DNA of 64,000 nt from Verrucomicrobiota bacterium (lineage in GTDB: Bacteria > Verrucomicrobiota > Verrucomicrobiia > Opitutales > Opitutaceae). Positions 18,464-32,521 of this stretch are shown one piece after another (the stretch's first letter is position 1; every line of letters starts with the position of its first letter). A program made the translations under genes and the position numbers. The notes under the pieces were generated by a model that was not told the origin of the DNA, did no database searches, and saw nothing but the letters and a program-made list of their open reading frames with translations. The stretch covers positions 124,001 through 188,000 of the forward strand of contig JAEWQP010000010.1 in assembly GCA_023399155.1 (NCBI GenBank). Reading direction: 5' to 3'.

Positions 18464-18482
18464 ATCGTGCGCGATGCACGAT
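18464..18482. promoter_or_regulatory. Inverted repeat upstream of the poly-HAMP kinase
   Basis: ATCGTGC and GCACGAT are perfect 7-bp arms around a 5-base spacer. There is no T-run, so it is an operator-like site rather than a terminator. The rest of the 18342-18765 gap shows no gene. Confidence 0.35.
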
Positions 18483-18765
18483 TAGAGCATGTGTAACCGG
18501 CTGCACATGAGCGTCATGAGGTGAGAAATGCGAGGCGCCTGGCCTGCCGGCCTGACGGGGGTCGCGCGTTCTGCACGGATACGGCCCGGTCCGTGCGGCA
18601 TGCACCCGCTCTCCATGGGTGTTCTTGCACGTCCCAGCCTGACTCTCCCTCCCTGTACCGTAAGCGGTGCGCACCACGTCTCGCGTGCGCGCTGTCTGAG
18701 CGGTCCCGACGGCTGCGGATAGACGCAAACCACGGGGTTCCCGACACACCACGCTCCTCTCCCCC

Positions 18766-24773
<6,008 letters not shown>

Positions 24774-24774
<1 letters not shown>

Positions 24775-26519
24775 TGTCGCGCTCCCCCATGACTGCCGCA
24801 GCCACGGCGCCCGCCATCGTTTCCCCCGGCCCCGAGCCGGCTCCTCCGCGGGCTGGCGAGCCGGCCGAACCGTTCGTGCGCGTGCTCATCGTCGACGATG
24901 AGCCGCGAAACCTCGACGTGCTCGAGGCCGTGCTCGACTCGGCGGAGTATCGGCTCGTGCGTGCGGGCACGCCCGAGGCGGCCCTGCTCGCGCTCATCGA
25001 GGGCGAGTTTGCCGCCATCGTGCTCGACGTCCAGCTCCCCGGCATGACGGGCCTGGAACTCGCGCACCTGATCAAGCAGCGCAAGCGCACGCAGGACATT
25101 CCGATCATCTTCCTCACCGCCTATTTCCCCGAGGAACGCTTCGCCCTCGAGGGCTATCACGCGGGCGCGGTCGATTACCTGTCAAAGCCGGTCAACCCGC
25201 AGATCCTCCGCTCCAAGGTCGCGGTGTTCGTCGATTTGCATCGGAAGACGCGCGCCCTCGCCGAGATGAACCGCGCGCTGGCCGAGGAGGTCGCGCAGCG
25301 GCGCACGGCCGAGGAGGCGCTGCGCCAGGCCAACGCCGACCTCGAGGAGCGCGTGGAGGAACGCACCGCCGACCTGCTCGCGGCGTCTCGGGCGAAGGAC
25401 GACTTCCTCGCGGCCCTGTCGCATGAACTGCGCACGCCGCTCAATCCCGCACTCATGATCGCGAGCGATGCGGCCGAGAATCCATCGCTGCCTGAGGCGG
25501 TGCGGGCGGACTTTGCCGCCATCCGCAAGAACATCGAGCTCGAGGCCGGGTTGATCGATGACCTGCTGGACCTGACACGGATCACGCGCGGCAAGCTCGT
25601 GTGCGACACCCGCCAGCTTGAGCTCCACGCGATCGTGCGCGAGGCCTTGGGCGCCGTGCAGCCCGAGGTGGAGCGCAAGGGCCTGCGCGTCTCGCTCGAC
25701 CTCGCAGCGGCATCGACGACCGTGGCCGGCGATCCGGTGCGCCTGCAACAGGTGTTCTGGAACGTCCTGCGCAACGCCGCGAAGTTCACCGGCGAGGCCG
25801 GGCATGTCCGCGTGACCAGCCGCAACACAGAGCGCTCGATCGTCATCTCCGTCACGGACGACGGGATCGGCATGTCGCCGGACGAGCTGGCGCGAATCTT
25901 CTCGCCCTTCACGCAGGGCGATCACGCGGGCGATGGCGCACCCAACCGCTATGGCGGACTGGGCCTGGGACTGACCATCGCGCGGGAGATCGTGGATCAT
26001 CACGGCGGCCGCATCGGGGCCTCGAGCCCCGGTCGTGGCCTGGGTGCCACGCTCGAGATCGAGCTGCCGCTCGCGACCGCCGGCTCGGCCGGGGCCCTTG
26101 CGGAAAGTGATGCGAAGCGGTCCGGCGCCGACCGCCAGCCCGGCGCTGGGCGGCCGCTGCGCATCCTCCTGGTGGAGGATCATGCCGCGACGCGGCAGAC
26201 CCTCACCCGGCTGTTGACGCGCCGGAAACACACCGTCTTCCCCGCGGGCACGATGACGGAGGCGCTCGAGTTTGTCGCCAGCGGGCCTTTCGATCTCATC
26301 GTCTCCGACATCGGCCTGCCCGATGGAGACGGGTGTGCGCTGATGCAGCAGCTGCTGCGTGTCCAGCCGGGACTCCCGGGTATCGCGCTGAGTGGATACG
26401 GCATGGAGCGCGACATCGAACGCTCGCGCCAGGCGGGCTTTTCCACCCACTTCATCAAGCCGATCGACGTGCAGTCGCTCGATCGTGCGATGCACGCGCT
26501 TTTTCCGCCGGCGGACTGA
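24774..26519 (+). CDS. Receiver-kinase-receiver hybrid protein
   Basis: This 581-residue cytoplasmic protein has an N-terminal receiver (acceptor Asp85 in VLDVQLPGM), a coiled-coil linker (about 160-205), HisKA (SHELRTPLN, His217), an HATPase (NVLRNAAKFTG, YGGLGLGLTIA) and a C-terminal receiver (Asp512 in LIVSDIGLPDGDG). It starts within the stop codon of the poly-HAMP kinase (TGATG). It is therefore a likely phosphorelay partner, taking phosphate from that protein through the N-terminal receiver. Its transmitter and final receiver closely resemble those at 12233 and 16095. The 3' end overlaps the convergent topoisomerase gene by 65 bases. Confidence 0.9.
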
Positions 26520-27597
26520 AGGCCGCGGGCACGTCCGCCGCGGTCGACGGCACGGCCGCCTTCAGCAGCTTGAGCACGGCGAGTTCCTCCGGGGCGAGCT
26601 GGACGCGCAGCACGGGCGCGGGCCAGTTCTCGGGCGGCGGCAGCGGCGGAAGCCGCCCGGCCGCGAACATCTCGAGGATGGCGGGGTGGATATAGCTGCG
26701 ACGCGCGACCGCCGGCGTGTTGCCGAGGCGTGCGGCCACCGCGCGCACGGCCTCGCTGTAAACGCGCTTGAGCTCGGTCTTCGTCGAGGGACAGGCGAAC
26801 TGCGCGAGGGTCAGGGCTGCGAGCACGGTTCCCGCCCAGGTCCGGAAATCCTTGGCCGTGAAGCGGGCGCCGGAGTGTTGCTGCAGGTAGGCGTTGACGT
26901 CGTCCGAGCGCAGGCGACGGACCTTGCCCTCGCTGTCCTTGTAGCAGAACAACTCCTGCCCGGGGAGGTCCTGGAGCTGCCGCACGATGCGTGCAAGATC
27001 TGGGTTGGGAACGTCGATCCGGTGCTGCTGCCCGCTCTTTCCGCGAAACGCGAAACGTATCCGTCCGCGGGTGACGCGGGCGTGCCGCATGCGCAGGGTC
27101 GTGAGACCGTACGACTGGTTGGTGCGGGCGTACTCGTCGTTGCCGATGCGGATGAGCGAGGTTTCCAGGAGCCGGACGAGGACCGCGGTGACGCGCTCGC
27201 GGTCGAGGCGCGGGCGGCGCAGGCTCGCGCGCACCGCCCGCCGCAGCGCCGGCAGCGTGCGGGCGAACGGGATCAGGTTGTCGAACTTGCTGGAGTCGCG
27301 CGTGGCGCGCCAGTCCGCGTGGTAGATGTACTGCTTGCGTCCGCGCGCATCGCGCCCGCTCGCCTGGAGATGTCCGCGTGGACGGGGATTGATCCAGACG
27401 TCCGTCCAGGCGGGCGGGATGACGAGTGAACGTACGCGCCCCAGCGTCCTGGGATTCGCGATCCTCCGACCCCGGGTATCCACGAAATGGAACTTCCCGG
27501 GACGGCCGCGCCGGCCGTAGCCGGGCGAATCGTCGCCGCTGTAAAGAAGGCCCGCTGCGCGCGCGGCGCGACGGGCCCGGCGGATCGTGGGCGGCAC
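26455..27597 (-). CDS. DNA topoisomerase IB
   Basis: This 380-residue poxvirus/bacterial-type topoisomerase IB relaxes supercoils through a 3'-phosphotyrosyl bond. The N-terminal domain has GRRGRPGKFHFVDTRGRRI and IPPAWTDVWINP. The catalytic domain shows KFDNLIPFA, an RIGNDEYARTN motif with the conserved Arg, KDFRTWAGT with another catalytic Arg, and RRSYIHP with the nucleophile Tyr302. Enzymes of this kind occur in scattered bacteria, and their physiological role is poorly known. The last 30 or so residues are a poorly conserved tail that overlaps the convergent kinase gene. The start lies 29 bases downstream of the DUF892 stop, so the two genes are probably one sigma-54-driven transcript. 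Confidence 0.92.
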   Translation of the reverse strand: MPPTIRRARRAARAAGLLYSGDDSPGYGRRGRPGKFHFVDTRGRRIANPRTLGRVRSLVIPPAWTDVWINPRPRGHLQASGRDARGRKQYIYHADWRATRDSSKFDNLIPFARTLPALRRAVRASLRRPRLDRERVTAVLVRLLETSLIRIGNDEYARTNQSYGLTTLRMRHARVTRGRIRFAFRGKSGQQHRIDVPNPDLARIVRQLQDLPGQELFCYKDSEGKVRRLRSDDVNAYLQQHSGARFTAKDFRTWAGTVLAALTLAQFACPSTKTELKRVYSEAVRAVAARLGNTPAVARRSYIHPAILEMFAAGRLPPLPPPENWPAPVLRVQLAPEELAVLKLLKAAVPSTAADVPAAFSPPAEKARASHDRATARRSA

Positions 27598-27626
27598 GTC
27601 GGTCGTACCGCCGCTGTCGGTTCCGG

Positions 27627-28142
27627 TCAGACTTCCTCCGGGTCGGAGTCCCCGACGCCTGCGTCCTCGTTGACCGTCTCGGCGAGTTCGGTCAGGCGCT
27701 TGTCGGTCTCGCCCTCCTCATCAAGCGTCTGCTGGAGGATTTCCGTCACCTCGTCGTGGGCGAGGAGTTCGGCGATCGTCCGCACGCTGCCGTAGCCGGC
27801 GATCTCGTAGTGCTCGACTTTCTGGGCGGCGACAATCAGGGCGGCGTCGCGGACGGCCGGATCGGCATCCTCCTCGATGACTTCCTCGCCCTCGGCGATC
27901 AGGCCCTGCATCGCCTTGCAGGTCTTCCCTTCGGGCGAGCCGCCGAGGATTTCCATGACGCGCTCGATGCGCGCCACGTGTTCCTTGGTTTGCTCGAGGT
28001 GCTCGCGGAAGCCGGACTGCAGGTCCTCGTTGGAGGCCGCGCGGGCCATCTTCGGCAGGGCCTTCACCAGCTGCGTCTCCGCGCTGTAGAGGTCCTGCAG
28101 TTCGTTGATCAGGAGATCGGATAGATTCTTGAGCTTGGCCAT
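27627..28142 (-). CDS. DUF892 (YciE/YciF-type) ferritin-like protein
   Basis: This is a 171-residue four-helix-bundle protein of the DUF892 family, whose members (YciE, YciF) are general-stress proteins with a ferritin-like fold. The sequence starts MAKLKNLSDLLINELQDLYSAE, typical of the family. Carboxylate/His positions that could form a di-iron site are visible as LYSAE, LEQTKEHVARIE and KVEHYEIAGYG. The C-terminus is acidic. The ATG at 28142 is set by the family start; the frame further upstream is unrelated. A strong sigma-54 match ends about 47 bases before the ATG. It is first of a likely two-gene transcript with topoisomerase IB. Confidence 0.9.
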   Translation of the reverse strand: MAKLKNLSDLLINELQDLYSAETQLVKALPKMARAASNEDLQSGFREHLEQTKEHVARIERVMEILGGSPEGKTCKAMQGLIAEGEEVIEEDADPAVRDAALIVAAQKVEHYEIAGYGSVRTIAELLAHDEVTEILQQTLDEEGETDKRLTELAETVNEDAGVGDSDPEEV

Positions 28143-28188
28143 GGGATGCGGTGGTTGAAAGTGGCGGATGTCGTTCGGCCGGGAAAAC

Positions 28189-28203
28189 GCATCGCTCGTG
28201 CCA
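28189..28203 (-). promoter_or_regulatory. Candidate sigma-54 promoter for DUF892-topoisomerase
   Basis: Minus-strand TGGCACGAGCGATGC has a perfect -24 element and GG-N10-GC spacing. The predicted +1 near 28177 gives a 35-base leader. A partial dyad (TGCAATTCAC, 28265-28274) and two fuller dyads lie further upstream. Confidence 0.65.
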
Positions 28204-28393
28204 CGCCCCGGCGCGGGTCCGCGGCCCGGGCTCGACGTGCGCCCGTCGCGCGACCGCCCGAATGTGCAATTCACGGTGTATCCGCAGGATGGACGAACCT
28301 TGGTTCTCGGGAGACGGCGCGTCCGTGCCGCGGACCGGCTCCCGGAGGCAAGCGCAGCGCAAGTCCCGGCGCATGCGTCCGGAGCGGGTTTCA

Positions 28394-28503
28394 GGCACTC
28401 TGCATCGCGCCGGACGCGGCTCTCGTCGACAGGACGGAGGCATCGCGGCGGGGCGCCGGCTGCAGGGTGCTCGGATCGGCCCCCCGCTCGCATGCAGAGT
28501 GCC
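28394..28503. promoter_or_regulatory. Pair of mirror-image dyads between divergent stress genes
   Basis: GGCACTCTGCAT (28394-28405) and ATGCAGAGTGCC (28492-28503) are exact reverse complements, 86 bases apart. Each contains one copy of the GC-N5-TGCA element. Sigma-54-like sites lie outward on both sides (28189-28203 minus, 28584-28598 plus), so this looks like a shared activator region. The rest of the 28143-28639 gap shows no gene. Confidence 0.5.
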
Positions 28504-28583
28504 GTATCAGGACCGGGGAGACGCGTGGGGGTCGGACCGGCGGGCGGTGTCTGTCGCTCGGCGGAGTGATTCGGGGGACGGAA

Positions 28584-28598
28584 TGGCACGCGAGAAGC
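28584..28598 (+). promoter_or_regulatory. Candidate sigma-54 promoter for the DJ-1/PfpI gene
   Basis: TGGCACGCGAGAAGC has correct spacing and a perfect -24 box. The predicted +1 is about 28610, 30 bases before the ATG at 28640. An in-frame ATG at 28583 overlaps this site, so either that is not the start or the site is fortuitous. Confidence 0.5.
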
Positions 28599-28639
28599 AG
28601 CGCGATACCCGCCGCTGGCCAGGCTGGGTGGCGGCGTAC

Positions 28640-29215
28640 ATGCCACGAATGCTGTCAGGCTTGAATGTCGCGATACTCGTTGCCGAGGGGTTTGACCTGC
28701 TCGAAGCAACGGAACTGCGGCGTTCACTCGAGGCCGCCGGGGCGCGGACCTGGCTGATTTCGCCGGAGGGCGGGACGGTGCGCGGCTGGCTCGGCGATGG
28801 ATTGAGCGATCCGCTGCGGGTGGATCGCGCCGTCGACCAGACGAGCGCCACCGATTTCGACGGACTCGCCGTCGCAGGCGCGGTTCTGAACCAGGATGCC
28901 TTGCGGCATTCTCCGTCGGCTCGCCGCTTCGTGCGCGAGGTGTTCGCCGCGGGCAAACCGGTGGCGGCGATGTGCCAGGGACTGCTCAACGTGCTGGATA
29001 CGGGGGTCGTGCGTGACCGCACCGTCACCTCATTCCCCTCCGCGCGCCAGGAGTTGATCGACGCCGGCGCCAACTGGGTGGACGCCGCCGTGGTGATCGA
29101 TCACGGCCTGGTCACCAGCCGGTGCGTGGCGGACATGGAGGAATTTGGCGCCCGGTTCATCGAGGCGCTGGCGGCGGCCTCCGGGCAGTCCGGGCACATC
29201 GCCGGGAGAAGGTAG
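28640..29215 (+). CDS. DJ-1/PfpI superfamily protein
   Basis: This 191-residue protein has the DJ-1/PfpI alpha/beta fold: LNVAILVAEGFDLLE with the conserved acidic residue Glu16, and AMCQGLL at the nucleophile elbow with Cys112. In general stress protein 18 and PfpI relatives the elbow reads A-x-CHG, with His completing the site. Here His is replaced by Gln113, so classical peptidase or deglycase chemistry may be altered. The ATG at 28583 (19 more residues) is an alternative start with a G-rich ribosome-like site. I prefer 28640 because the extra residues are basic filler and overlap a sigma-54 match. It is divergent from DUF892. Confidence 0.82.
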   Translation: MPRMLSGLNVAILVAEGFDLLEATELRRSLEAAGARTWLISPEGGTVRGWLGDGLSDPLRVDRAVDQTSATDFDGLAVAGAVLNQDALRHSPSARRFVREVFAAGKPVAAMCQGLLNVLDTGVVRDRTVTSFPSARQELIDAGANWVDAAVVIDHGLVTSRCVADMEEFGARFIEALAAASGQSGHIAGRR

Positions 29216-29270
29216 CGTGGAGGCGACTTTAGCTTGGGGCCGACCACGGGTGGGGAAACACGCCCTGATC

Positions 29271-29306
29271 GAGAAAGAGAAAGAGTAAGAGTAAGAGAAA
29301 GAGTAA
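29271..29306 (+). repeat. Purine hexamer microsatellite
   Basis: GAGAAA/GAGTAA hexamers run for about 36 bases. On the minus strand this is a pyrimidine-rich tract directly after the hairpin at 29308-29327. A similar tract is found at 32466-32501. Confidence 0.7.
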
Positions 29307-29307
29307 G

Positions 29308-29327
29308 GGCGGAGCTCGCGCTCCGCC
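29308..29327 (-). terminator. Terminator of the NarL-type operon
   Basis: GGCGGAGC-TCGC-GCTCCGCC is a perfect 8-bp stem with a 4-base loop. On the minus strand it is followed by a CTT-rich tract, so it can end the response-regulator transcript whose stop lies at 29443. Confidence 0.6.
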
Positions 29328-29442
29328 GCACATGAGCCGCACTGGACGCGCTCGCCTTGGGACGATCGCGGCCGGGTGGGGAGCCCAGCGCGCGATTCAG
29401 GCGGTCGACCGTCTTGGACCAAGACCGGTTGGAAAACTGGCC

Positions 29443-30150
29443 TCAGGCGAGGTGGTTTGTCTTGGTCCAGCGGATCGCGTGCTGCAGGAGGTCAGAGGCT
29501 CCGTCGATGTGGAGCTTCACCTTCAGGTGCTCGCGATACGAGTCGATCGTCTTCACGCTCAGGTTGAGCCGTTTCGCGATCTGGCGCGTCGTGTAGCCGT
29601 CGCCGATCAGTTCGAAGACCTCCATCTCACGGTCGCTGAGTTGCTCGACCGGGTCCTCCATCTCGTGGGAACGACTGACCAGCACGCGCTCGGCGAGCTT
29701 TTCCTTGAGCTGGCTGCTGATGTAGGCCTTGCCCTCGCGGATCTGACGCAGCGCGGTCACGATCTTCTCGCTCGCCTCGTGCTTCATGATGTAGCCGCGG
29801 GCCCCGGCGCGGAAGGCGCGGGGAGCGTAGAGCAATTCCTCATACATCGACATCATCAGCACCAGGAGGCGCGGGCGCATCGAGAGCGCATTCTTCACGA
29901 ATTCGATGCCGCTCGTGCCTTGGAGCGACACGTCGACCACTGCGATGTGCGGGTCGAGCTTCTCGACCATCTCGAGCGCGGCGGGGGCGCTGCGGGCCTG
30001 GCCGACGATCTTCATGTCGGTCTGGGTGTTGATGAGCGCGGCCACGCCCTGACAGGTGATGGGATGATCATCGACCAGGAGAATGCGGCATTCTCCAGCG
30101 GGCGCAGATGTCGGACTCTCGACGGGGATGGTATCAGCAGGCAGCTTCAT
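29443..30150 (-). CDS. NarL/FixJ-family response regulator
   Basis: This 235-residue regulator has an N-terminal receiver (CRILLVDDHP, acceptor Asp73 in VVDVSLQG, Lys at GYIMKHE) and a C-terminal LuxR-type helix-turn-helix (LSDREMEVFELIGDG, TTRQIAKRLNLSVKTIDSY). It is encoded just after, and overlapping by 17 bases, the HisKA_3 kinase at 30134-31303, so the two form a cognate pair. Receiver Met-Ser-Met residues near the conserved Thr/Ser switch are usual variation. Targets are unknown. The first 20 residues are an unconserved extension; MKLP at 30150 is the best start. Confidence 0.92.
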   Translation of the reverse strand: MKLPADTIPVESPTSAPAGECRILLVDDHPITCQGVAALINTQTDMKIVGQARSAPAALEMVEKLDPHIAVVDVSLQGTSGIEFVKNALSMRPRLLVLMMSMYEELLYAPRAFRAGARGYIMKHEASEKIVTALRQIREGKAYISSQLKEKLAERVLVSRSHEMEDPVEQLSDREMEVFELIGDGYTTRQIAKRLNLSVKTIDSYREHLKVKLHIDGASDLLQHAIRWTKTNHLA

Positions 30151-31303
30151 GATTTCGCGATGGTGTGGAGGTGAAGGAAACTTCGATACGCGTGCCGCAG
30201 TCGGGCGCGGAGGTGACGGAAAACTCGGCCTGGATCAGCGCGGCGCGATACTCCATCAGGCGCAGGCCGGAGCCGGATCCCTCGGGGGCGTCGCCGGCGC
30301 TGAATCCCGAGCCATTGTCGCTCACGATCAGCTTGTAGCGACCGGCGAGGCGCCGCAGGCACACCTCGACCTCGGAGGCGCGGCCGTGTCGCACGGCGTT
30401 GGCGACGGCCTCCTGCACGATACGGAAGAGATGCATGACCGTCTCGCACTCCATTTCGGGGATGTGGCGCGGGAGGTTCAGCCGAAGCTCGACGTTGTGC
30501 ATCCGGCGCGCGAGCTGGGCGAACTCCTCGAGGGCGTTGCCCAGACCGCGGTCCGTCAGGCGCACCGGCGCGAGGCCATGGGCAAGCGAGCGCACCTGGG
30601 CCAGCGCGTCGCGCGCGGTTTGCGCGATCGCGACGGCGTCTTCCGCCGCAAGATCGTCACGGCCGCGAAGGCGTTCGATGAGGGCGGTGCTCAGACACGT
30701 GATTCCAGTCAACAGCTGGCCGACCTCGTCGTGGAGATCGGCGCCGATGCGTTGACGCTCGGCGTCCACGGCCCGGAGCACCTCCGTCTGGGCGGTGCCC
30801 AGCGAAGGCGCCTCCTGGGCGAGCAAGCCGATCGCGCCGCCCTCGGTTTTATCGGGAAAGAGATCGACGCGCAGGCGACGCACCTTCCGGTCGCCTCCGC
30901 CGGCATGCAGTTCAAAAGAAGCACGGGAACCCTGACGCGCGCAGGCCACCGCTTCGGCGCTCGCGGGGAAGATTTCGACGAGCGATGCGCCGAGGAGCGC
31001 TTCGCGATCGAGTCCCAGGCAGGAGAGACCGGCACCGGCGAGCATGATGACACAGCCTGCCTCGTCGAGGCGGCCCACGACCACAGGGAGTTCCTCGAGG
31101 CTGCGTGTGCCGGACGACGATGGCGCATCCGTCGAAGTGCTGGAAGGAAACACCGGCGACGTGCCGGCAGGAAAATTGATCAACGCGGTGGTTTCCGGGA
31201 CGTCAAAGTCCATGCGCAGGCCGGCCGGGTCACGGCTGGCGGCAAGGGAGCGTGTATCCCTGTCCGGTTCTCTCCGCGGGGGTGCGAGCTGGACGGAATT
31301 CAT
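30134..31303 (-). CDS. HisKA_3 sensor histidine kinase
   Basis: This soluble NarX/DegS-type kinase (389 residues from ATG 31303) has a disordered N-terminus (1-65), a PAS-like domain (about 70-165), a HisKA_3 helix with ERQRIGADLHDEVGQ (His191) and an HATPase ending with SDNGSGFSAGD and GSGLRLMEYRAALI. The HATPase lacks a long N box, as is usual for the family. It is the cognate partner of the overlapping NarL regulator. The start is uncertain: ATG 31213 (MDFDVPE) gives 359 residues and leaves the dyad at 31306-31316 as upstream regulatory DNA. No membrane segment is seen, so the signal is cytoplasmic. Confidence 0.85.
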   Translation of the reverse strand: MNSVQLAPPRREPDRDTRSLAASRDPAGLRMDFDVPETTALINFPAGTSPVFPSSTSTDAPSSSGTRSLEELPVVVGRLDEAGCVIMLAGAGLSCLGLDREALLGASLVEIFPASAEAVACARQGSRASFELHAGGGDRKVRRLRVDLFPDKTEGGAIGLLAQEAPSLGTAQTEVLRAVDAERQRIGADLHDEVGQLLTGITCLSTALIERLRGRDDLAAEDAVAIAQTARDALAQVRSLAHGLAPVRLTDRGLGNALEEFAQLARRMHNVELRLNLPRHIPEMECETVMHLFRIVQEAVANAVRHGRASEVEVCLRRLAGRYKLIVSDNGSGFSAGDAPEGSGSGLRLMEYRAALIQAEFSVTSAPDCGTRIEVSFTSTPSRNHEAAC

Positions 31304-31305
31304 AG

Positions 31306-31316
31306 TGCAAATCGCA
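31306..31316 (-). promoter_or_regulatory. TGCAA-type dyad at the kinase start
   Basis: TGCAAATCGCA abuts the ATG at 31303. If translation really starts at 31213, the dyad lies 93 bases upstream of it. Confidence 0.35.
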
Positions 31317-31659
31317 GTGGTTTGTGGCCGCAACCGTGCGGCCGTGTGGTTCCGTGGTTCCGATCGAGCCTCCGCGGCCCTAGGGCACGTTCCCACGCCT
31401 CGGGAAAGGTCGGGGCTTGGGGTGGAAGCGTGTGCAACAAGGTGGTCATCGGAAGTTCGTCCGGGCCTATCGCAGGATCGGTGCCGACCCCGCTTCAACC
31501 GGCGTGCCGATCCCCGATTCCTGCAGTGCACGCGCCCCACAATCGTCGGGCCCACCGGGTAGGGAAGCGCCCGGAGGGGCGTGCGGAATTTGTTGCGGAT
31601 GGAAAATTCCCCGACGCCGAGGCACATGCCGTTTGCCTGCCGGTTCCTCCGACCTCGAT

Positions 31660-31670
31660 GCAAGATGCGG
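31660..31670 (-). promoter_or_regulatory. TGCAA-type dyad before the nitroreductase gene
   Basis: TGCAAGATGCG lies 47 bases before the nitroreductase ATG. A weak sigma-54-like GGGCATTTCCCACGC follows at 31688-31702. Otherwise the 31304-31717 gap shows no gene. Confidence 0.35.
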
Positions 31671-31717
31671 GAAATTGCCCGATGGCCGGGCATTTCCCAC
31701 GCCGGTAGCCTTCAGCC

Positions 31718-32359
31718 ATGCGCCCACTCCGCCTACGTCCCTCCTCTGAAGGCAGGGTCTCGAGCGGAGGAGACGGCGGACTTTGGGCGATCGGCTGGGA
31801 AGGGGCACCGGGGTTGCGATTCGCCTCCGACGCGGTGTCGGACGAGGACCTGCGTGCCATTCTTGGCGTCGCGACGCAGGCCCCGTCGGGCGGCAATCTT
31901 CAGCCCTGGCGTTTCGTAGCGGTGCGAAACGAAATCCGTCGGGAGCACGTGGCGCGGGCCTGTGGCCTGGAGGCAGCCGGGGCTCCCGTGTTCGTCGTTG
32001 CCTGTACTCAGCCGGGACCCTGGGAGGTGATCGTCGGGCAGCTGCAGGGTTGCCCAGGCCCCGCAGGGGAGGCGGACGTGGCGGGTTGGCTCAACCGGCA
32101 CGTGTCGGTGGCGCTAACCTACATGATGGTGACGGCGAAGGCGCTGGGATGGGACGCGGTCCCTTGCGAACGCCTGGAACTCGCGGCCCTGCGCCGCGCA
32201 TTGTCGATTCCGCCGGAAGCCGGCATCGTGGCCGTGCTCGCGATCGGCCGGCTTGCGGCCCGGCCCGCCCTCTGGCGGGAGCGGCTCGCCCTCGATGATC
32301 TCGTCGCCACCGACCAGTGGGCGCTCCAGTGGACGGCGCCCGCGGCCGCGGCGGTGTGA
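31718..32359 (+). CDS. Nitroreductase-family protein
   Basis: This 213-residue protein has the nitroreductase fold: VSDEDLRAILGVATQAPSGGNLQPWRFVAV carries the FMN phosphate/ribityl-binding Ser-Gly-Gly-Asn turn near residue 57. HVSVALTYMMVTAKALGWDAVP matches the dimer-interface helix, and AGIVAVLAIGRL is the late strand. The central region (about 75-115) is shorter than in typical nitroreductases (about 200-220 with more inserted helices), so substrate access may differ. There is no signal peptide. No Shine-Dalgarno is seen; a weak sigma-54-like site ends 16 bases before the ATG. It is divergent from the NarL-type pair. Confidence 0.78.
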   Translation: MRPLRLRPSSEGRVSSGGDGGLWAIGWEGAPGLRFASDAVSDEDLRAILGVATQAPSGGNLQPWRFVAVRNEIRREHVARACGLEAAGAPVFVVACTQPGPWEVIVGQLQGCPGPAGEADVAGWLNRHVSVALTYMMVTAKALGWDAVPCERLELAALRRALSIPPEAGIVAVLAIGRLAARPALWRERLALDDLVATDQWALQWTAPAAAAV

Positions 32360-32465
32360 GGCGGGGACGCGCGCGAGGTAGGTGGAAAATCACTACGGAG
32401 AGGTGGTGCCTCGGGTGGTGGTCGCGGGGGACGCGTTTCTTTCGGGGGGACGGGTGGGAGGCGGG

Positions 32466-32501
32466 GGAGGAAGAGAAAGAGAAAGAGAAAGAGGAAAGAA
32501 A
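32466..32501 (+). repeat. Purine-rich microsatellite
   Basis: GGAGGAAGAGAAAGAGAAAG-type hexamers run just beyond the 3' end of the AI-2E permease gene, the same relative place as the tract after the NarL-type operon. Confidence 0.65.
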
Positions 32502-32521
32502 ACGAGGGTGGTTGAGGAGAG

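Noticed and set aside
28394..28405. GGCACTCTGCAT as a sigma-54 promoter
   Set aside because: GG and GC are only 6 bases apart, where sigma-54 needs 10. It fits the dyad element instead.
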